Counted from the first letter of the stretch, positions 10,929 through 21,019 are shown. The stretch: 64,000 nt of DNA from Cellulosimicrobium cellulans (GCF_016921195.1 NZ_JAFGYF010000006.1:1-64000); one strand, 5' to 3'. A program made the numbers and translations. Notes: a model not told the origin generated them from the letters alone.

Positions 10929-12298
10929 TGCCGGCGGGGCTCCCGGAGGGTTCGGGCTCGGCGTCGGGGACGGCCTTCAGCGAGCAGGGGATCGACGCGC
11001 TGCACGCGACGCTCGACGGTCTGCTCGGGCCCTGGGACGCGGAGCTCGAGGCGCGGTACCCGGGCGACGACGGCTCGCGCCAGCCCGTGCACACCGTCTA
11101 CGTGCCGGGCGACCGGTACGCCGCGGGGCTCGCGCCCGAGTGGGCGGCGCGGGCGCGCGAGGCGGTCGACGCGGCGGGCGGCGGTGCCGACGGGGTGCGT
11201 CGCCTCGTCGACCTGCTCGGGATCGGCGCGGGGTCCGGGTGCGACCTCGCCGACGCCGTGGCGGAGCGCGTGCGCGCCAAGCTCGCCGTCGAGGCGATCG
11301 AGGACCTGCGGATCGACTTCGAGGACGGGTTCGGCGACCGCGGCGACGCGGCCGAGGACGCCGCGGTCGCGGCGGCCGCGCGCGAGCTCGCTCGCGCCGA
11401 GGCGCAGGGCACCGCGACGCCGTTCAGCGGGATCCGCATCAAGTGCCTCGAGGCCGCGACGCGCCGGCGCGGGGTGCGCACGCTCGCGCTGTTCGTGGCC
11501 GAGCTCGTCGCGGCGCGCGCGGCCCAGGGCCACGCGGGCCTGCCCGACGGCTTCGTCGTCACGCTCGCCAAGGTCACCGCGCCGGAGCAGGTCGAGGCGA
11601 TGGCCCTCGCGTGCGAGCGCCTCGAGCAGGCGAACGGCCTGGAGCCGGGCAGCCTGCGGTTCGAGGTGCAGGTCGAGACGCCGCAGGCGCTGCTCGCGGC
11701 GGACGGCACGGCGACCGTGGCGCGCCTGGTGCACGCGGCGCCCGGGCGCGTCACCGCGTTGCACTACGGCACGTACGACTACTCGGCGTCGCTCGGGATC
11801 GCCGCGGCGTACCAGTCCATGGAGCACCCCGCGGCCGACCACGCGAAGTCGGTCATGCAGCTCGCGGTCGCGGGCACGGGCGTGCGCCTGTCGGACGGGT
11901 CGACCAACGTGCTCCCCGTCGGTGACCCGCAGGCCGTCGACGCGGCGTGGCGCCTGCACGGGCGGCTCGTGCGCCGCTCGCTCGAGCGCGGCTACTACCA
12001 GGGCTGGGACCTGCATCCCGCGCAGCTCCCGAGCCGGTTCGCGGCGACGTACGCGTTCTACCGCGAGGGCGCCGCCTCGGCGCTCGCGCGGCTCGCCGCG
12101 TACGTCGGGTTCGTGCCCGACGCCGGCGGCGTGCTCGACGAGCCCGCCACGGCCAAGGCGATGGCCTGGTTCCTCGGGCGCGGCGTCGACTGCGGCGCGC
12201 TCACCGAGGCCGAGGTCCGCGCCGCGACCGGTCTCGACCGTGCCGGGCTCGACGCCGTCCGCGTCTCGGGCCACGCCCCGCAGCCCGTCGCGGGCTGA
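10928..12298 (+). CDS. DUF6986 family HpcH/HpaI aldolase-like protein
   Basis: The 456-residue protein resembles the CitE/HpcH aldolase superfamily: IEDLRIDFEDGFGDR looks like the acidic Mg-binding stretch, GIRIKCLEA and LRFEVQVETPQALL like core strands, and SLERGYYQGWDLHPAQLPSRFAATYAFYR is a strongly conserved-looking block. I recognise it as the DUF6986 type, which recurs beside malate synthase and allantoin genes in actinobacteria, but I know of no proven reaction. It is translationally coupled to malate synthase, so its substrate is probably a glyoxylate- or malate-derived compound. Lyase or synthase activity on a malyl or ureidoglycolate-like compound would be inference only. Confidence 0.75.
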   Translation: MPAGLPEGSGSASGTAFSEQGIDALHATLDGLLGPWDAELEARYPGDDGSRQPVHTVYVPGDRYAAGLAPEWAARAREAVDAAGGGADGVRRLVDLLGIGAGSGCDLADAVAERVRAKLAVEAIEDLRIDFEDGFGDRGDAAEDAAVAAAARELARAEAQGTATPFSGIRIKCLEAATRRRGVRTLALFVAELVAARAAQGHAGLPDGFVVTLAKVTAPEQVEAMALACERLEQANGLEPGSLRFEVQVETPQALLAADGTATVARLVHAAPGRVTALHYGTYDYSASLGIAAAYQSMEHPAADHAKSVMQLAVAGTGVRLSDGSTNVLPVGDPQAVDAAWRLHGRLVRRSLERGYYQGWDLHPAQLPSRFAATYAFYREGAASALARLAAYVGFVPDAGGVLDEPATAKAMAWFLGRGVDCGALTEAEVRAATGLDRAGLDAVRVSGHAPQPVAG

Positions 12299-12378
12299 CC
12301 CACGCCCCACCTTCCCGTCCACCCGCCACGACGACAGACCGTCGTCGGGTCGGGCCCATCATCTCGAGGAGTGCCCCC

Positions 12379-13209
12379 ATGACCCAGACCACCCCCTACT
12401 ACACCCCGCAGGGTGGCCTGCCCGGCCAGACCGAGCTGCTCACCGACCGCGCGATCGTCACCGAGGCCTACACGGTGATCCCGCGCGGCGTGCTGCGCGA
12501 CATCGTCACGAGCAACCTGCCCGGCTGGGAGAAGACCCGGCTGTGGGTGCTCGCCCGGCCGATCGAGGGGTTCGCGACGACGTTCGCGCAGTACGTCATG
12601 GAGGTCTCGCCGGGCGGCGGGTCGGACCAGGGTGAGGACGAGGAGACCGTGCAGTCCGTCGTCTTCGTCACCGAGGGCACGCTCGTGCTCACGCTCGCGG
12701 GCGTCGAGCACGTGCTGGAGCCCGGCGGGTACGCCTACCTCGCGGCGGGGGAGCGGTGGGCGCTGCACAACCGCTCGGACGCCAAGGCGGCGTTCCAGTG
12801 GATCCGCAAGGTGTACGAGCCGATCCCGGGTCACACCGCGACGTCGTTCGTCACGCGCGAGCAGGACGTCGAGCCGCGCGCGATGCCGGACACCGACGGC
12901 GCGTGGGCGACGACGCGGTTCGTCGACCCCGACGACCTCGCGCACGACATGCACGTCAACATCGTGACGTTCCAGCCGGGCGGGTCCATCCCGTTCGCGG
13001 AGACGCACATCATGGAGCACGGCCTGTACGTGCTCGAGGGCAAGGCCGTCTACCGCCTCAACGGGGACTGGGTCGAGGTCCAGGAGGGCGACTTCATGTG
13101 GCTCCGGGCGTTCTGCCCGCAGGCCTGCTACGCGGGCGGCCCCAAGCCGTTCCGTTACCTCCTCTACAAGGACGTGAACCGGCAGGTCAAGCTCGACCGC
13201 CGGCGCTGA
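12379..13209 (+). CDS. allE: (S)-ureidoglycine aminohydrolase
   Basis: AllE is a Mn-dependent bicupin that releases ammonia from S-ureidoglycine, giving S-ureidoglycolate. The 276-residue protein has two cupin halves: the first around VVFVTEGTLVLTLAGVEHVLEPGGYAYLAAGE, the second around THIMEHGLYVLEGKAVYRLNG, whose His and Glu residues are the metal ligands. The C-terminal LYKDVNRQVKL is family-typical. It implies an allantoate amidohydrolase (AllC) upstream in the pathway, but none is found in this window. A long hairpin follows at 13227. Confidence 0.93.
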   Translation: MTQTTPYYTPQGGLPGQTELLTDRAIVTEAYTVIPRGVLRDIVTSNLPGWEKTRLWVLARPIEGFATTFAQYVMEVSPGGGSDQGEDEETVQSVVFVTEGTLVLTLAGVEHVLEPGGYAYLAAGERWALHNRSDAKAAFQWIRKVYEPIPGHTATSFVTREQDVEPRAMPDTDGAWATTRFVDPDDLAHDMHVNIVTFQPGGSIPFAETHIMEHGLYVLEGKAVYRLNGDWVEVQEGDFMWLRAFCPQACYAGGPKPFRYLLYKDVNRQVKLDRRR

Positions 13210-13226
13210 CGCAGGACCCGGTGGGG

Positions 13227-13272
13227 CACGAAGAGGGCCCGGTTCCGCTCGCGGGACCGGGCCCTCTTCGTG
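13227..13272 (+). terminator. Terminator-like hairpin after allE
   Basis: A 16-17 bp stem starting CACGAAGAGGGCCCGGT (from 13227) pairs with ACCGGGCCCTCTTCGTG ending at 13272. This is the longest simple hairpin in the region and separates allE from the hyi promoter 30 bases further on. Confidence 0.75.
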
Positions 13273-13301
13273 CCCACGACCGGACGGGGCCGGCTCGGCT
13301 G

Positions 13302-13366
13302 TTGACGCTCCGCAGCGAGGAGGCCTACACTTCCATACAGCAGAAGAAAAGTTCCGCACAATGGAA
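13302..13366 (+). promoter_or_regulatory. hyi promoter with tandem candidate IclR operators
   Basis: TTGACG (13302-13307) and TACACT (13326-13331) are 18 bases apart. Two TTCC-N7-GGAA-like boxes follow: TTCCATACAGCAGAA (13331-13345) and TTCCGCACAATGGAA (13352-13366), 21 bases apart. The first overlaps the end of the -10 box. The arrangement copies the uraD promoter nearly base for base, arguing that both transcripts answer to one regulator. Confidence 0.6.
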
Positions 13367-13407
13367 TCGCAACGCAGCGAGACGCGGACGGACCCAGGGA
13401 GACGACG

Positions 13408-14214
13408 ATGAGCCCCGCACCGACGTACACCGTCAACTGCTCGATCCTGCTCACGGACCTGCCGCTGCTCGAGCGGCCGGCCGCCGCCGCGGCCGCGGGC
13501 TTCCGTGGCGTCGAGTTCTGGTGGCCGTTCGCGTCGCCCACGCCGGCGCAGGACGAGGTGGACGCGTTCGTCGGTGCGATCGAGGCGGCGGGCGTCCAGC
13601 TCACCGGCCTCAACTTCTACGCCGGCAACATGCCCGGCGGCGACCGCGGCCTCGTGTCGTGGCCCGCGCGCTCGGCCGACCTGCGCGCCAACCTCGACGT
13701 CGTCACCGCGATCGGTGAGCGCACCGGCTGCCGCGCGTTCAACGCGCTCTACGGCAACCGCCAGGAGGGCGAGACGCCCGAGGCGCAGGACGAGCTGGGG
13801 GCCGAGAACCTCGCGCTCGCGGCCCGGGCCGTCGGGCGCATCGGTGGCACGGTGCTCGTCGAGCCCGTGAGCGGCGCGCCCGCCTACCCGCTGAAGACGG
13901 CCGCGGACGCCGTGCGCGTCATCGACCGGGTCGCGACCGACCACGGCGAGACGAACCTCGGCCTCCTGTTCGACGTCTACCACCTGGCCGTCAACGGCGA
14001 CGACGTCGACCAGGCCCTCTCCACCTACCGTGGCCGCGTCGCGCACGTGCAGATCGCGGACGCGCCCGGGCGCGGCGAGCCCGGCACGGGCGACCTGCCG
14101 ATCGAGCGCTGGACCAAGGACCTGCGCGCCGGCGGCTACGACGGGTGGATCGGCCTCGAGTACAAGACGGAGGCCGCCGACCCGTTCGCGTGGCTCCCCG
14201 CCGCCGAGCGCTGA
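13408..14214 (+). CDS. hyi: Hydroxypyruvate isomerase
   Basis: Hyi interconverts hydroxypyruvate and tartronate semialdehyde, beside glyoxylate carboligase. The 268-residue TIM-barrel protein has FRGVEFWWPFASP near the N-terminus, GLNFYAGNMPGGDRG, the metal ligand segment TVLVEPVSG, LLFDVYHLAVNGDD, and VAHVQIADAPGRGEPGTGD with the conserved His, then GLEYKT at the end. It heads the hyi-glxR-gcl-allB group, which probably forms one transcript from the promoter at 13302. Confidence 0.93.
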   Translation: MSPAPTYTVNCSILLTDLPLLERPAAAAAAGFRGVEFWWPFASPTPAQDEVDAFVGAIEAAGVQLTGLNFYAGNMPGGDRGLVSWPARSADLRANLDVVTAIGERTGCRAFNALYGNRQEGETPEAQDELGAENLALAARAVGRIGGTVLVEPVSGAPAYPLKTAADAVRVIDRVATDHGETNLGLLFDVYHLAVNGDDVDQALSTYRGRVAHVQIADAPGRGEPGTGDLPIERWTKDLRAGGYDGWIGLEYKTEAADPFAWLPAAER

Positions 14215-14294
14215 CGCGACCCGCGGTCGTTCGTACGCCGTCCGCCGCCCGCCCCAGAACCCCCCGACCCGACCCCACCGCAGAGGAGCACACC

Positions 14295-15179
14295 ATGGCC
14301 TCCATCGCCTTCATCGGACTCGGCATCATGGGCAGCCCCATGGCCGTCCACCTGCAGAACGCCGGCCACGACGTCGCGGGCTACAACCGCAGCCCCGAGA
14401 AGGCGGCGCCGCTCGTCGAGGTCGGCGGGCGCGCGGCCGAGTCGGTCGCCGACGCCGTCTCCGGAGCCGACGTCGTCGCGATCATGGTGCCCGACTCGCC
14501 CGACGTCGAGGCCGTCCTCACCGGCGACGACGGCGTCCTCGCGAACGCCAAGCCCGGCGCGCTCGTCGTCGACTTCTCCTCGATCCGTCCCGACGTCACG
14601 GTCGCGCTCGCGCGGCAGGCGACGGACGCGGGCCTGCGCATCGTGGACGCCCCCGTCTCCGGCGGCGAGCCGGGCGCGATCAACGCGGCGCTGTCGATCA
14701 TGGTCGGCGGTACGCCCGAGGACTTCGAGTCGGCCAAGCCTTTCCTCGACGTCGTCGGCAAGACGGTCGTGCACGTGGGCCCGAACGGCTCCGGCCAGAC
14801 CGTCAAGGCCGCCAACCAGCTCATCGTCGCCGCGAACATCCAGGCGCTCGCCGAGGCGATCGTGTTCCTGGAGGCGTACGGCGTCGACACCGACGCCGCG
14901 GTCCAGGTGCTCGGCGGCGGGCTCGCGGGCTCGGCCGTGCTGAACCAGAAGGCGCGCAAGATGCTCGACCGCGACTTCGGCCCCGGCTTCCGCATCGAGC
15001 TGCACCACAAGGACCTCGGCATCGTCACCGCCGCGGCCCGCGAGGCGGGCGTCGTGGCGCCGCTCGGCGGCCTCGTCGCCCAGCTCATGGCCTCCGCCCG
15101 GGCCAACGGCGACGGCGGCCTCGACCACTCCGGCCTGTTCCGCGGCGTCGAGCGCCTGTCCGGCCGCGACGGCTCCTGA
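14295..15179 (+). CDS. glxR: 2-hydroxy-3-oxopropionate (tartronate semialdehyde) reductase
   Basis: The enzyme reduces tartronate semialdehyde to D-glycerate with NAD(P)H. The 294-residue beta-hydroxyacid dehydrogenase starts with the Rossmann motif IAFIGLGIMGSPMAVHL, carries the substrate-binding signature DAPVSGGEPGAINAALSIMVGG, and has the catalytic Lys in SGQTVKAANQLIVAANIQALAEA. Gene order hyi-glxR-gcl supports tartronate semialdehyde as the substrate over other hydroxyacids. The ribosome site GAGGAG precedes the ATG. No glycerate kinase is in the window. Confidence 0.92.
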   Translation: MASIAFIGLGIMGSPMAVHLQNAGHDVAGYNRSPEKAAPLVEVGGRAAESVADAVSGADVVAIMVPDSPDVEAVLTGDDGVLANAKPGALVVDFSSIRPDVTVALARQATDAGLRIVDAPVSGGEPGAINAALSIMVGGTPEDFESAKPFLDVVGKTVVHVGPNGSGQTVKAANQLIVAANIQALAEAIVFLEAYGVDTDAAVQVLGGGLAGSAVLNQKARKMLDRDFGPGFRIELHHKDLGIVTAAAREAGVVAPLGGLVAQLMASARANGDGGLDHSGLFRGVERLSGRDGS

Positions 15180-15221
15180 CCTTCCCTGACGGCGACGTCA
15201 CCTCCAGCAAGGAGAGAAACC

Positions 15222-16997
<1,776 letters not shown>

Positions 16998-17007
16998 ATC
17001 GTCGACC

Positions 17008-17047
17008 GCCGAAGTAGAACGCTGGTACGCGAAGTAGAACGCTGGTC
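17008..17047. repeat. TAGA-box repeat locus R2, two forward units
   Basis: Two forward units with core ACGC: GCCGAAGTAGAACGCTGGTA and then CGCGAAGTAGAACGCTGGTC, with a 20-base period. They share the unusual AAGTAG (instead of AGGTAG) and core with the rightmost reverse unit of locus R3 at 18601-18619, across the allB gene. Confidence 0.8.
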
Positions 17048-17074
17048 AGAGCCCTGGAAGAGAGGGAGGGTGGG

Positions 17075-18433
17075 ATGAGCACGACCGTCCCGCAGGAGCA
17101 CGAGTACGACCTCGTCGTCCGCGCCGAGCGCGTGCTCGTCGCGTCGGGGGAGCAGCCGCGCGAGGTCGGGGTCAGCGGGGGAGTGGTCCGCGCGATCGAG
17201 CCGCTCGGTGCGGGGCTCGACGGCGCGCGCGTCGTCGAGCTGGAGCCGCACCAGGTGCTCATCCCCGGGCTCGTGGACACGCACGTGCACGTCAACGAGC
17301 CCGGGCGCACCGAGTGGGAGGGCTTCGCGTCCGCCACGCGGGCCGCCGCCGCGGGCGGTGTGACGACGATCGTCGACATGCCGCTCAACTCGATCCCGCC
17401 GACCGTCGACGTCGAGGCGCTCGAGACCAAGCAGAAGGTCGCGCGCGACCAGGCCTTCGTCGACGTCGGGTTCTGGGGCGGGGCCGTGCCCGGCAACGCC
17501 GACGAGCTGCGGCCCCTGTGGGACGCGGGCGTGTTCGGGTTCAAGTGCTTCCTGCTGCACTCGGGCGTCGAGGAGTTCGGGTACCTCGAGCCCGACGAGC
17601 TCGAGGCCGACCTGCGCGTCCTCGCCGACTTCGACGGCCTCATGCTCGTGCACGCCGAGGACTCGCGCGCGATCGAGCGGGCGCCCACCCCGCACGGCGA
17701 CCACTACGACACGTTCCTCGCGTCGCGTCCGCGCGGCGCGGAGAACGTCGCGATCGCCGCGGTGATCGAGGCCGCGCGCTGGACCGGGGCGCGCGCGCAC
17801 GTGCTGCACCTGTCGAGCTCGGACGCGCTGCCCATGATCCGCAGCGCGAAGCGCGAGGGCGTGCGCCTCACGGTCGAGACGTGCCCGCACTACCTGGCGC
17901 TCGCGGCCGAGGAGATCCCCGACGGCGCGACGCAGTTCAAGTGCTGCCCGCCCATCCGGGAGATCGACAACCGCGAGCTGCTCTGGGAGGGGCTGCTCGA
18001 CGGGACGATCGACTGCATCGTCTCCGACCACTCCCCGAGCACGCCCGACCTCAAGGACCTCGACACGGGCGACTTCGGGACCGCGTGGGGCGGGGTGTCG
18101 TCGCTCCAGCTCGGGCTCGCGATCGTGTGGACCGAGGCCCGGACGCGGGGCGTACCGTTCGCGCGCGTCGTCGAGTGGATGTCGTCGCGCCCGGCCGGCA
18201 TCGCGGGACTCCAGCGCAAGGGCTCGATCGCGCTCGGGTTCGACGCCGACCTCGCGGTCGTCGAGCCGGACACGGCGTTCGTCGTCGACCCGAAGGCCCT
18301 CCACCACAAGAACCCCATCACGCCGTACGCCGACCGCGCGCTCTCGGGCGCCGTCGTCGCGACGTACCTGCGGGGCGAGGAGATCACCCTGGACCGCCCC
18401 ACGGGCCGACTGCTCGCGCGCGGCGAGGCCTGA
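17075..18433 (+). CDS. allB: Allantoinase
   Basis: Allantoinase hydrolyses allantoin to allantoate. The 452-residue cyclic amidohydrolase has the Zn-binding HVHVNEPGRTEWEGF motif, FGFKCFLLHSGV with the Lys that is carboxylated in this family, LVHAED, VLHLSSSDALPMI and IVSDHSPS with the catalytic Asp. The start ATG at 17075 has a GAGAGGGAGGGTGGG ribosome site. The gene is bracketed by repeat loci R2 and R3 whose outer units share the same variant core. A hairpin follows at 18446. Confidence 0.95.
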   Translation: MSTTVPQEHEYDLVVRAERVLVASGEQPREVGVSGGVVRAIEPLGAGLDGARVVELEPHQVLIPGLVDTHVHVNEPGRTEWEGFASATRAAAAGGVTTIVDMPLNSIPPTVDVEALETKQKVARDQAFVDVGFWGGAVPGNADELRPLWDAGVFGFKCFLLHSGVEEFGYLEPDELEADLRVLADFDGLMLVHAEDSRAIERAPTPHGDHYDTFLASRPRGAENVAIAAVIEAARWTGARAHVLHLSSSDALPMIRSAKREGVRLTVETCPHYLALAAEEIPDGATQFKCCPPIREIDNRELLWEGLLDGTIDCIVSDHSPSTPDLKDLDTGDFGTAWGGVSSLQLGLAIVWTEARTRGVPFARVVEWMSSRPAGIAGLQRKGSIALGFDADLAVVEPDTAFVVDPKALHHKNPITPYADRALSGAVVATYLRGEEITLDRPTGRLLARGEA

Positions 18434-18445
18434 GGGGCGCAGACT

Positions 18446-18476
18446 CCCGTGCCCGGCCGCGGGGGCCGGGCACGGG
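18446..18476 (+). terminator. Terminator-like hairpin after allB
   Basis: CCCGTGCCCGGCC (18446-18458) pairs with GGCCGGGCACGGG (18464-18476) around five bases, 13 bases after the allB stop. There is no T-run. Confidence 0.65.
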
Positions 18477-18537
18477 GAACCACCCATCTTTGAGCACGAC
18501 GACGGGGCGGCACCGCTGGTGGGCGCCGCCCGGTCTC

Positions 18538-18619
18538 GCGAGGTAGAACCCTGGTCCCGCGAGGTAGAACCCTGGTCATGACCAGGGTTCTACCTCGGGT
18601 TACCAGCGTTCTACTTCGC
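18538..18619. repeat. TAGA-box repeat locus R3, two forward plus two reverse units
   Basis: Two forward units with core ACCC (GCGAGGTAGAACCCTGGTCC and the next) run into two reverse units. The middle two form a perfect 36-base palindrome at 18561-18596 centred on TCATGA. The outermost reverse unit (18601-18619) carries core ACGC and ACTTCGC, matching locus R2 instead. The array lies between the convergent allB and SRPBCC genes, where a bidirectional terminator or a mobile palindrome could sit. Confidence 0.85.
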
Positions 18620-18629
18620 ACGGTGGGGG

Positions 18630-19118
18630 TCAGGACTCCGCGAGGAGCTCGTCGAGCTGTTCGTAGCCCTCGCGGACTCCGACCTCCATGCCGCTCGCGA
18701 CGAAGCCGTCGCGACCCTCGAACGAGTCGACGAGCGACGTCGCGGTGAGGCGGCTGCGCCCGTCGGGCAGGTCCTCGAACACGAGGCGGTCCAGCGAGAC
18801 GCCGTCGGGGAAGCCCTCGTACGTGAACGTCTGGACGATGAGCTCGTCCGGGCGCACCTCGTGGACGCTGCCGAAGAACGCGTACTCGTTGCCGTCGGGG
18901 TCCACCTGGACGTAGCGGTAGGCGCCGCCCGTGCGCACGTCCCAGTGCTCGTTGCGCTGGGTGAGGTAGCGCGGGCCGTTCCAGCGCGCGAACAGCTCGG
19001 GGTCGAGGTGGGCGCGGAAGACCTTTGCCGCGGGCGCGTCGAACTCGCGCACGATGCGGACGATCGGGAGGTCCTTCGGGACGACGATCTCGGTCTCGTG
19101 GGTGCCGGTGGTGGTCAT
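18630..19118 (-). CDS. SRPBCC family (AHSA1-like) protein
   Basis: The 162-residue protein has a START/Bet v1-like fold of the AHSA1 type: IVREFDAPAAKVFRAHLDPELFARW at the start, VRTGGAYRYV and DGNEYAFFGSVHEV in the middle, and a C-terminal helix FVASGMEVGVREGYEQLDELL. Members bind small hydrophobic ligands, but the ligand here is unknown. It is coupled to the ArsR gene by a 4-base overlap, a common actinobacterial pair. I start it at ATG 19118, preceded by AGGAG, rather than at the longer frame to 19235. Confidence 0.85.
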   Translation of the reverse strand: MTTTGTHETEIVVPKDLPIVRIVREFDAPAAKVFRAHLDPELFARWNGPRYLTQRNEHWDVRTGGAYRYVQVDPDGNEYAFFGSVHEVRPDELIVQTFTYEGFPDGVSLDRLVFEDLPDGRSRLTATSLVDSFEGRDGFVASGMEVGVREGYEQLDELLAES

Positions 19119-19480
19119 GACGGTGCTCCTGTCATCGGGTCGTTCGGGGGCGCGGCCTGGTCGGGCAGGTCGCGCAGGACGTCGTCGAGGCGGCGGTAGC
19201 GGTCCTCCGCCTCGCGCCGGTAGCGCTCGATCCACTTCGTCATGAGGTCGAAGACCTCCGCCTCGAGGTGCACGGGGGCGCGTCGGGCGTCCGTCGTGCG
19301 GGTCACCAGGCCGGAGTCCTCGAGCACGCGCAGGTGCTTGGACACCGCCTGGACGGACATGTCGTACGGCCGGGCGAGCTCGCCCACGCTGGCGTCGCCC
19401 GACGCGAGCCGGGCCACCATGTCGCGGCGTGTGGGGTCGGCCAGCGCCGAGAACACGCGGGAGAGCGGGTCGGCCGTCAC
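19115..19480 (-). CDS. ArsR family transcriptional regulator
   Basis: The 121-residue winged-helix protein reads LSRVFSALADPTRRDMVARL, then VGELARPYDMSVQAVSKHLRVLEDSGLVTR, the ArsR recognition region. It lacks the ELCVCDL-type metal-binding cysteines, so it is not a classical metal sensor. It forms a two-gene unit with the SRPBCC protein, which may bind or act on the inducer. I use the GTG at 19480, which has GAGGAGG in front, instead of the longer frame to 19570 that would run through the operator. Two palindromes lie upstream at 19520-19582. Confidence 0.88.
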   Translation of the reverse strand: MTADPLSRVFSALADPTRRDMVARLASGDASVGELARPYDMSVQAVSKHLRVLEDSGLVTRTTDARRAPVHLEAEVFDLMTKWIERYRREAEDRYRRLDDVLRDLPDQAAPPNDPMTGAPS

Positions 19481-19519
19481 GGGACCTCCTCGTCGGGCAC
19501 CGCGATGCGGCGTCCGTTC

Positions 19520-19582
19520 ATCAACTGCTTGGTTGACTACGACGCTACGCCCACGTCGCCTCGTAGTCAACCCTTTGGTTGA
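19520..19582 (-). promoter_or_regulatory. Candidate ArsR operators upstream of the arsR-SRPBCC pair
   Basis: TCAACC-CTTT-GGTTGA (19567-19582) is a perfect palindrome. TCAACTGCTTGGTTGA (19520-19535) is a one-mismatch version. They are embedded in a 12-base inverted repeat, GGTTGACTACGA (19531-19542) with TCGTAGTCAACC (19561-19572). Two sites in front of the regulator's own gene point to autoregulation. Confidence 0.6.
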
Positions 19583-19588
19583 GAAATC

Positions 19589-20968
19589 TCAGAGGCGCCG
19601 TGCGCGCTCGAAGTCGTCGAGCGAGACCGTGCGCTCGACGGCGTGGTCGACGATCCGCTCGGGGTAGCCGGCCGGTTGCTCGCGCAGCGTCCAGGGCTCG
19701 TGGACCGCCCGTCCTTCGATGCTCCGCAGCTCCGGCACCCAGCGGCGCACGTACGCGCCGTCCGGGTCGAACTTCCTGCCCTGCGCCACCGGGTTGAAGA
19801 TGCGGAAGAACGGCGCGGCGTCGCGCCCCGTCCCGGCGACCCACTGCCAGTTGAGCTGGTTCTGCGAGACGTCGCCGTCCGCGAGGTGCGCCATGAAGTG
19901 CGCCGCGCCGCGCTGCCACCGCACGTGCAGGTCCTTGACGAGGAACGACGCGACCACCATCCGCACGCGGTTGTGCATCCACCCCTCGCCGAGGAGCTGG
20001 CGCATCCCCGCGTCGACGAGCGGGTAACCGGTGCGTCCGGCAGCCCAGGCCGCGAGGTACCGGTCCTCGTCCGCGCCGGTCGCCCACGCGTCCTCGGGCA
20101 CGACGGTCCGCAGCGACCGCTGTGCCGCCTCCGGGTGGTGGAACAGGACGTCCGCGTGGAACTCGCGCCACGCGAGTTCGGAGCGGTAGGCGAGCGCGTC
20201 GTCGGACGGCGCGAGCCCGTCGTGCAGGGCGCTCCGCACGTCGGCGAGCAGGGTCCGGGGATGAAGCTCGCCCCACTTGAGCGGGATCGACATGCCCGAC
20301 GTCGCCGGCCGGTCGGGGCGGTCGCGCTCGGTCGCGTAGTCCGCGAGGTGGTCCTCCAGGAAGTCCCGCCACCGGCGGCGCGCGGCCGCCTCGCCCGCGG
20401 CCGGGAGACGGGCGTCGGTCCCCGGGTCGTCCGGGACGCCGTCGGAGCGCAACGACGCCCACGGCACGTCGCGCGGGCGCGGCACCGGGTCGCGCCACCC
20501 GTGCGCGACCCACGCCTCGCGGAACGGCGTGAAGACCTGGAACGGGGTCCCCGTGCGCGTGAGCACGCGTCCGGGCGAGACGGCGTAGGACGAGCCGGTG
20601 CGCACGAGGCGAGCCCCGCCGTCGGTCAGCACCTGCGCGACCGCCTCGTCCCGCGCGACGCCGTAGGGCTCGTAGGACGCCGCGACGTGCACCTCCGCCG
20701 CGCCCACCTCACGCGTGAGCGCGGGCACGACCGCGCGCGGGTCCCCGTGCCGCACCACGAGCCGCCCGTCCGTCGCGGCGTCGAGCGCGGCGAGGCTGCG
20801 CGCCAGGTACGACCGGCGCGGGTCGCCGGCGCCGCGCCAGAGGGGCGGGTCGAGCACGTAGAGCGCGACGACGTCGTCGCCCGCCTCCCGGGCGGTCTCG
20901 ACGGCCGCGACAAGGGCCGGGTTGTCGGCGAGCCGCAGGTCGCGGCGGCACCACCAGATCGTCGGCAT
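19589..20968 (-). CDS. phr: Deoxyribodipyrimidine photolyase
   Basis: A class I CPD photolyase that splits UV pyrimidine dimers using reduced FAD and blue light. The 459-residue protein has the N-terminal antenna domain (IWWCRRDLRLADNPAL) and the C-terminal FAD domain with ELAWREFHADVLFHHP, TGYPLVDAGMRQLLGEGWMHNRVRMVVASFLVKDL and DGDVSQNQLNWQWVAGTGRDAAPFFRIFNPVAQG, including the Trp-rich stretch used in electron transfer. On its own strand TAGCGT ends six bases before the ATG, so it is probably leaderless. It is divergent from the transporter gene at 21020. Confidence 0.96.
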   Translation of the reverse strand: MPTIWWCRRDLRLADNPALVAAVETAREAGDDVVALYVLDPPLWRGAGDPRRSYLARSLAALDAATDGRLVVRHGDPRAVVPALTREVGAAEVHVAASYEPYGVARDEAVAQVLTDGGARLVRTGSSYAVSPGRVLTRTGTPFQVFTPFREAWVAHGWRDPVPRPRDVPWASLRSDGVPDDPGTDARLPAAGEAAARRRWRDFLEDHLADYATERDRPDRPATSGMSIPLKWGELHPRTLLADVRSALHDGLAPSDDALAYRSELAWREFHADVLFHHPEAAQRSLRTVVPEDAWATGADEDRYLAAWAAGRTGYPLVDAGMRQLLGEGWMHNRVRMVVASFLVKDLHVRWQRGAAHFMAHLADGDVSQNQLNWQWVAGTGRDAAPFFRIFNPVAQGRKFDPDGAYVRRWVPELRSIEGRAVHEPWTLREQPAGYPERIVDHAVERTVSLDDFERARRL

Positions 20969-21019
20969 CCGGCCACGCTAACGGTCGCCTGCCGCGCACG
21001 CCGGTGGGAGCATCGCAAG

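Noticed and set aside
19643-21019. An N-terminal extension of the peptide transporter through the photolyase gene
   Set aside because: It runs antisense to a complete photolyase; the transporter similarity begins only after ATG 21020.
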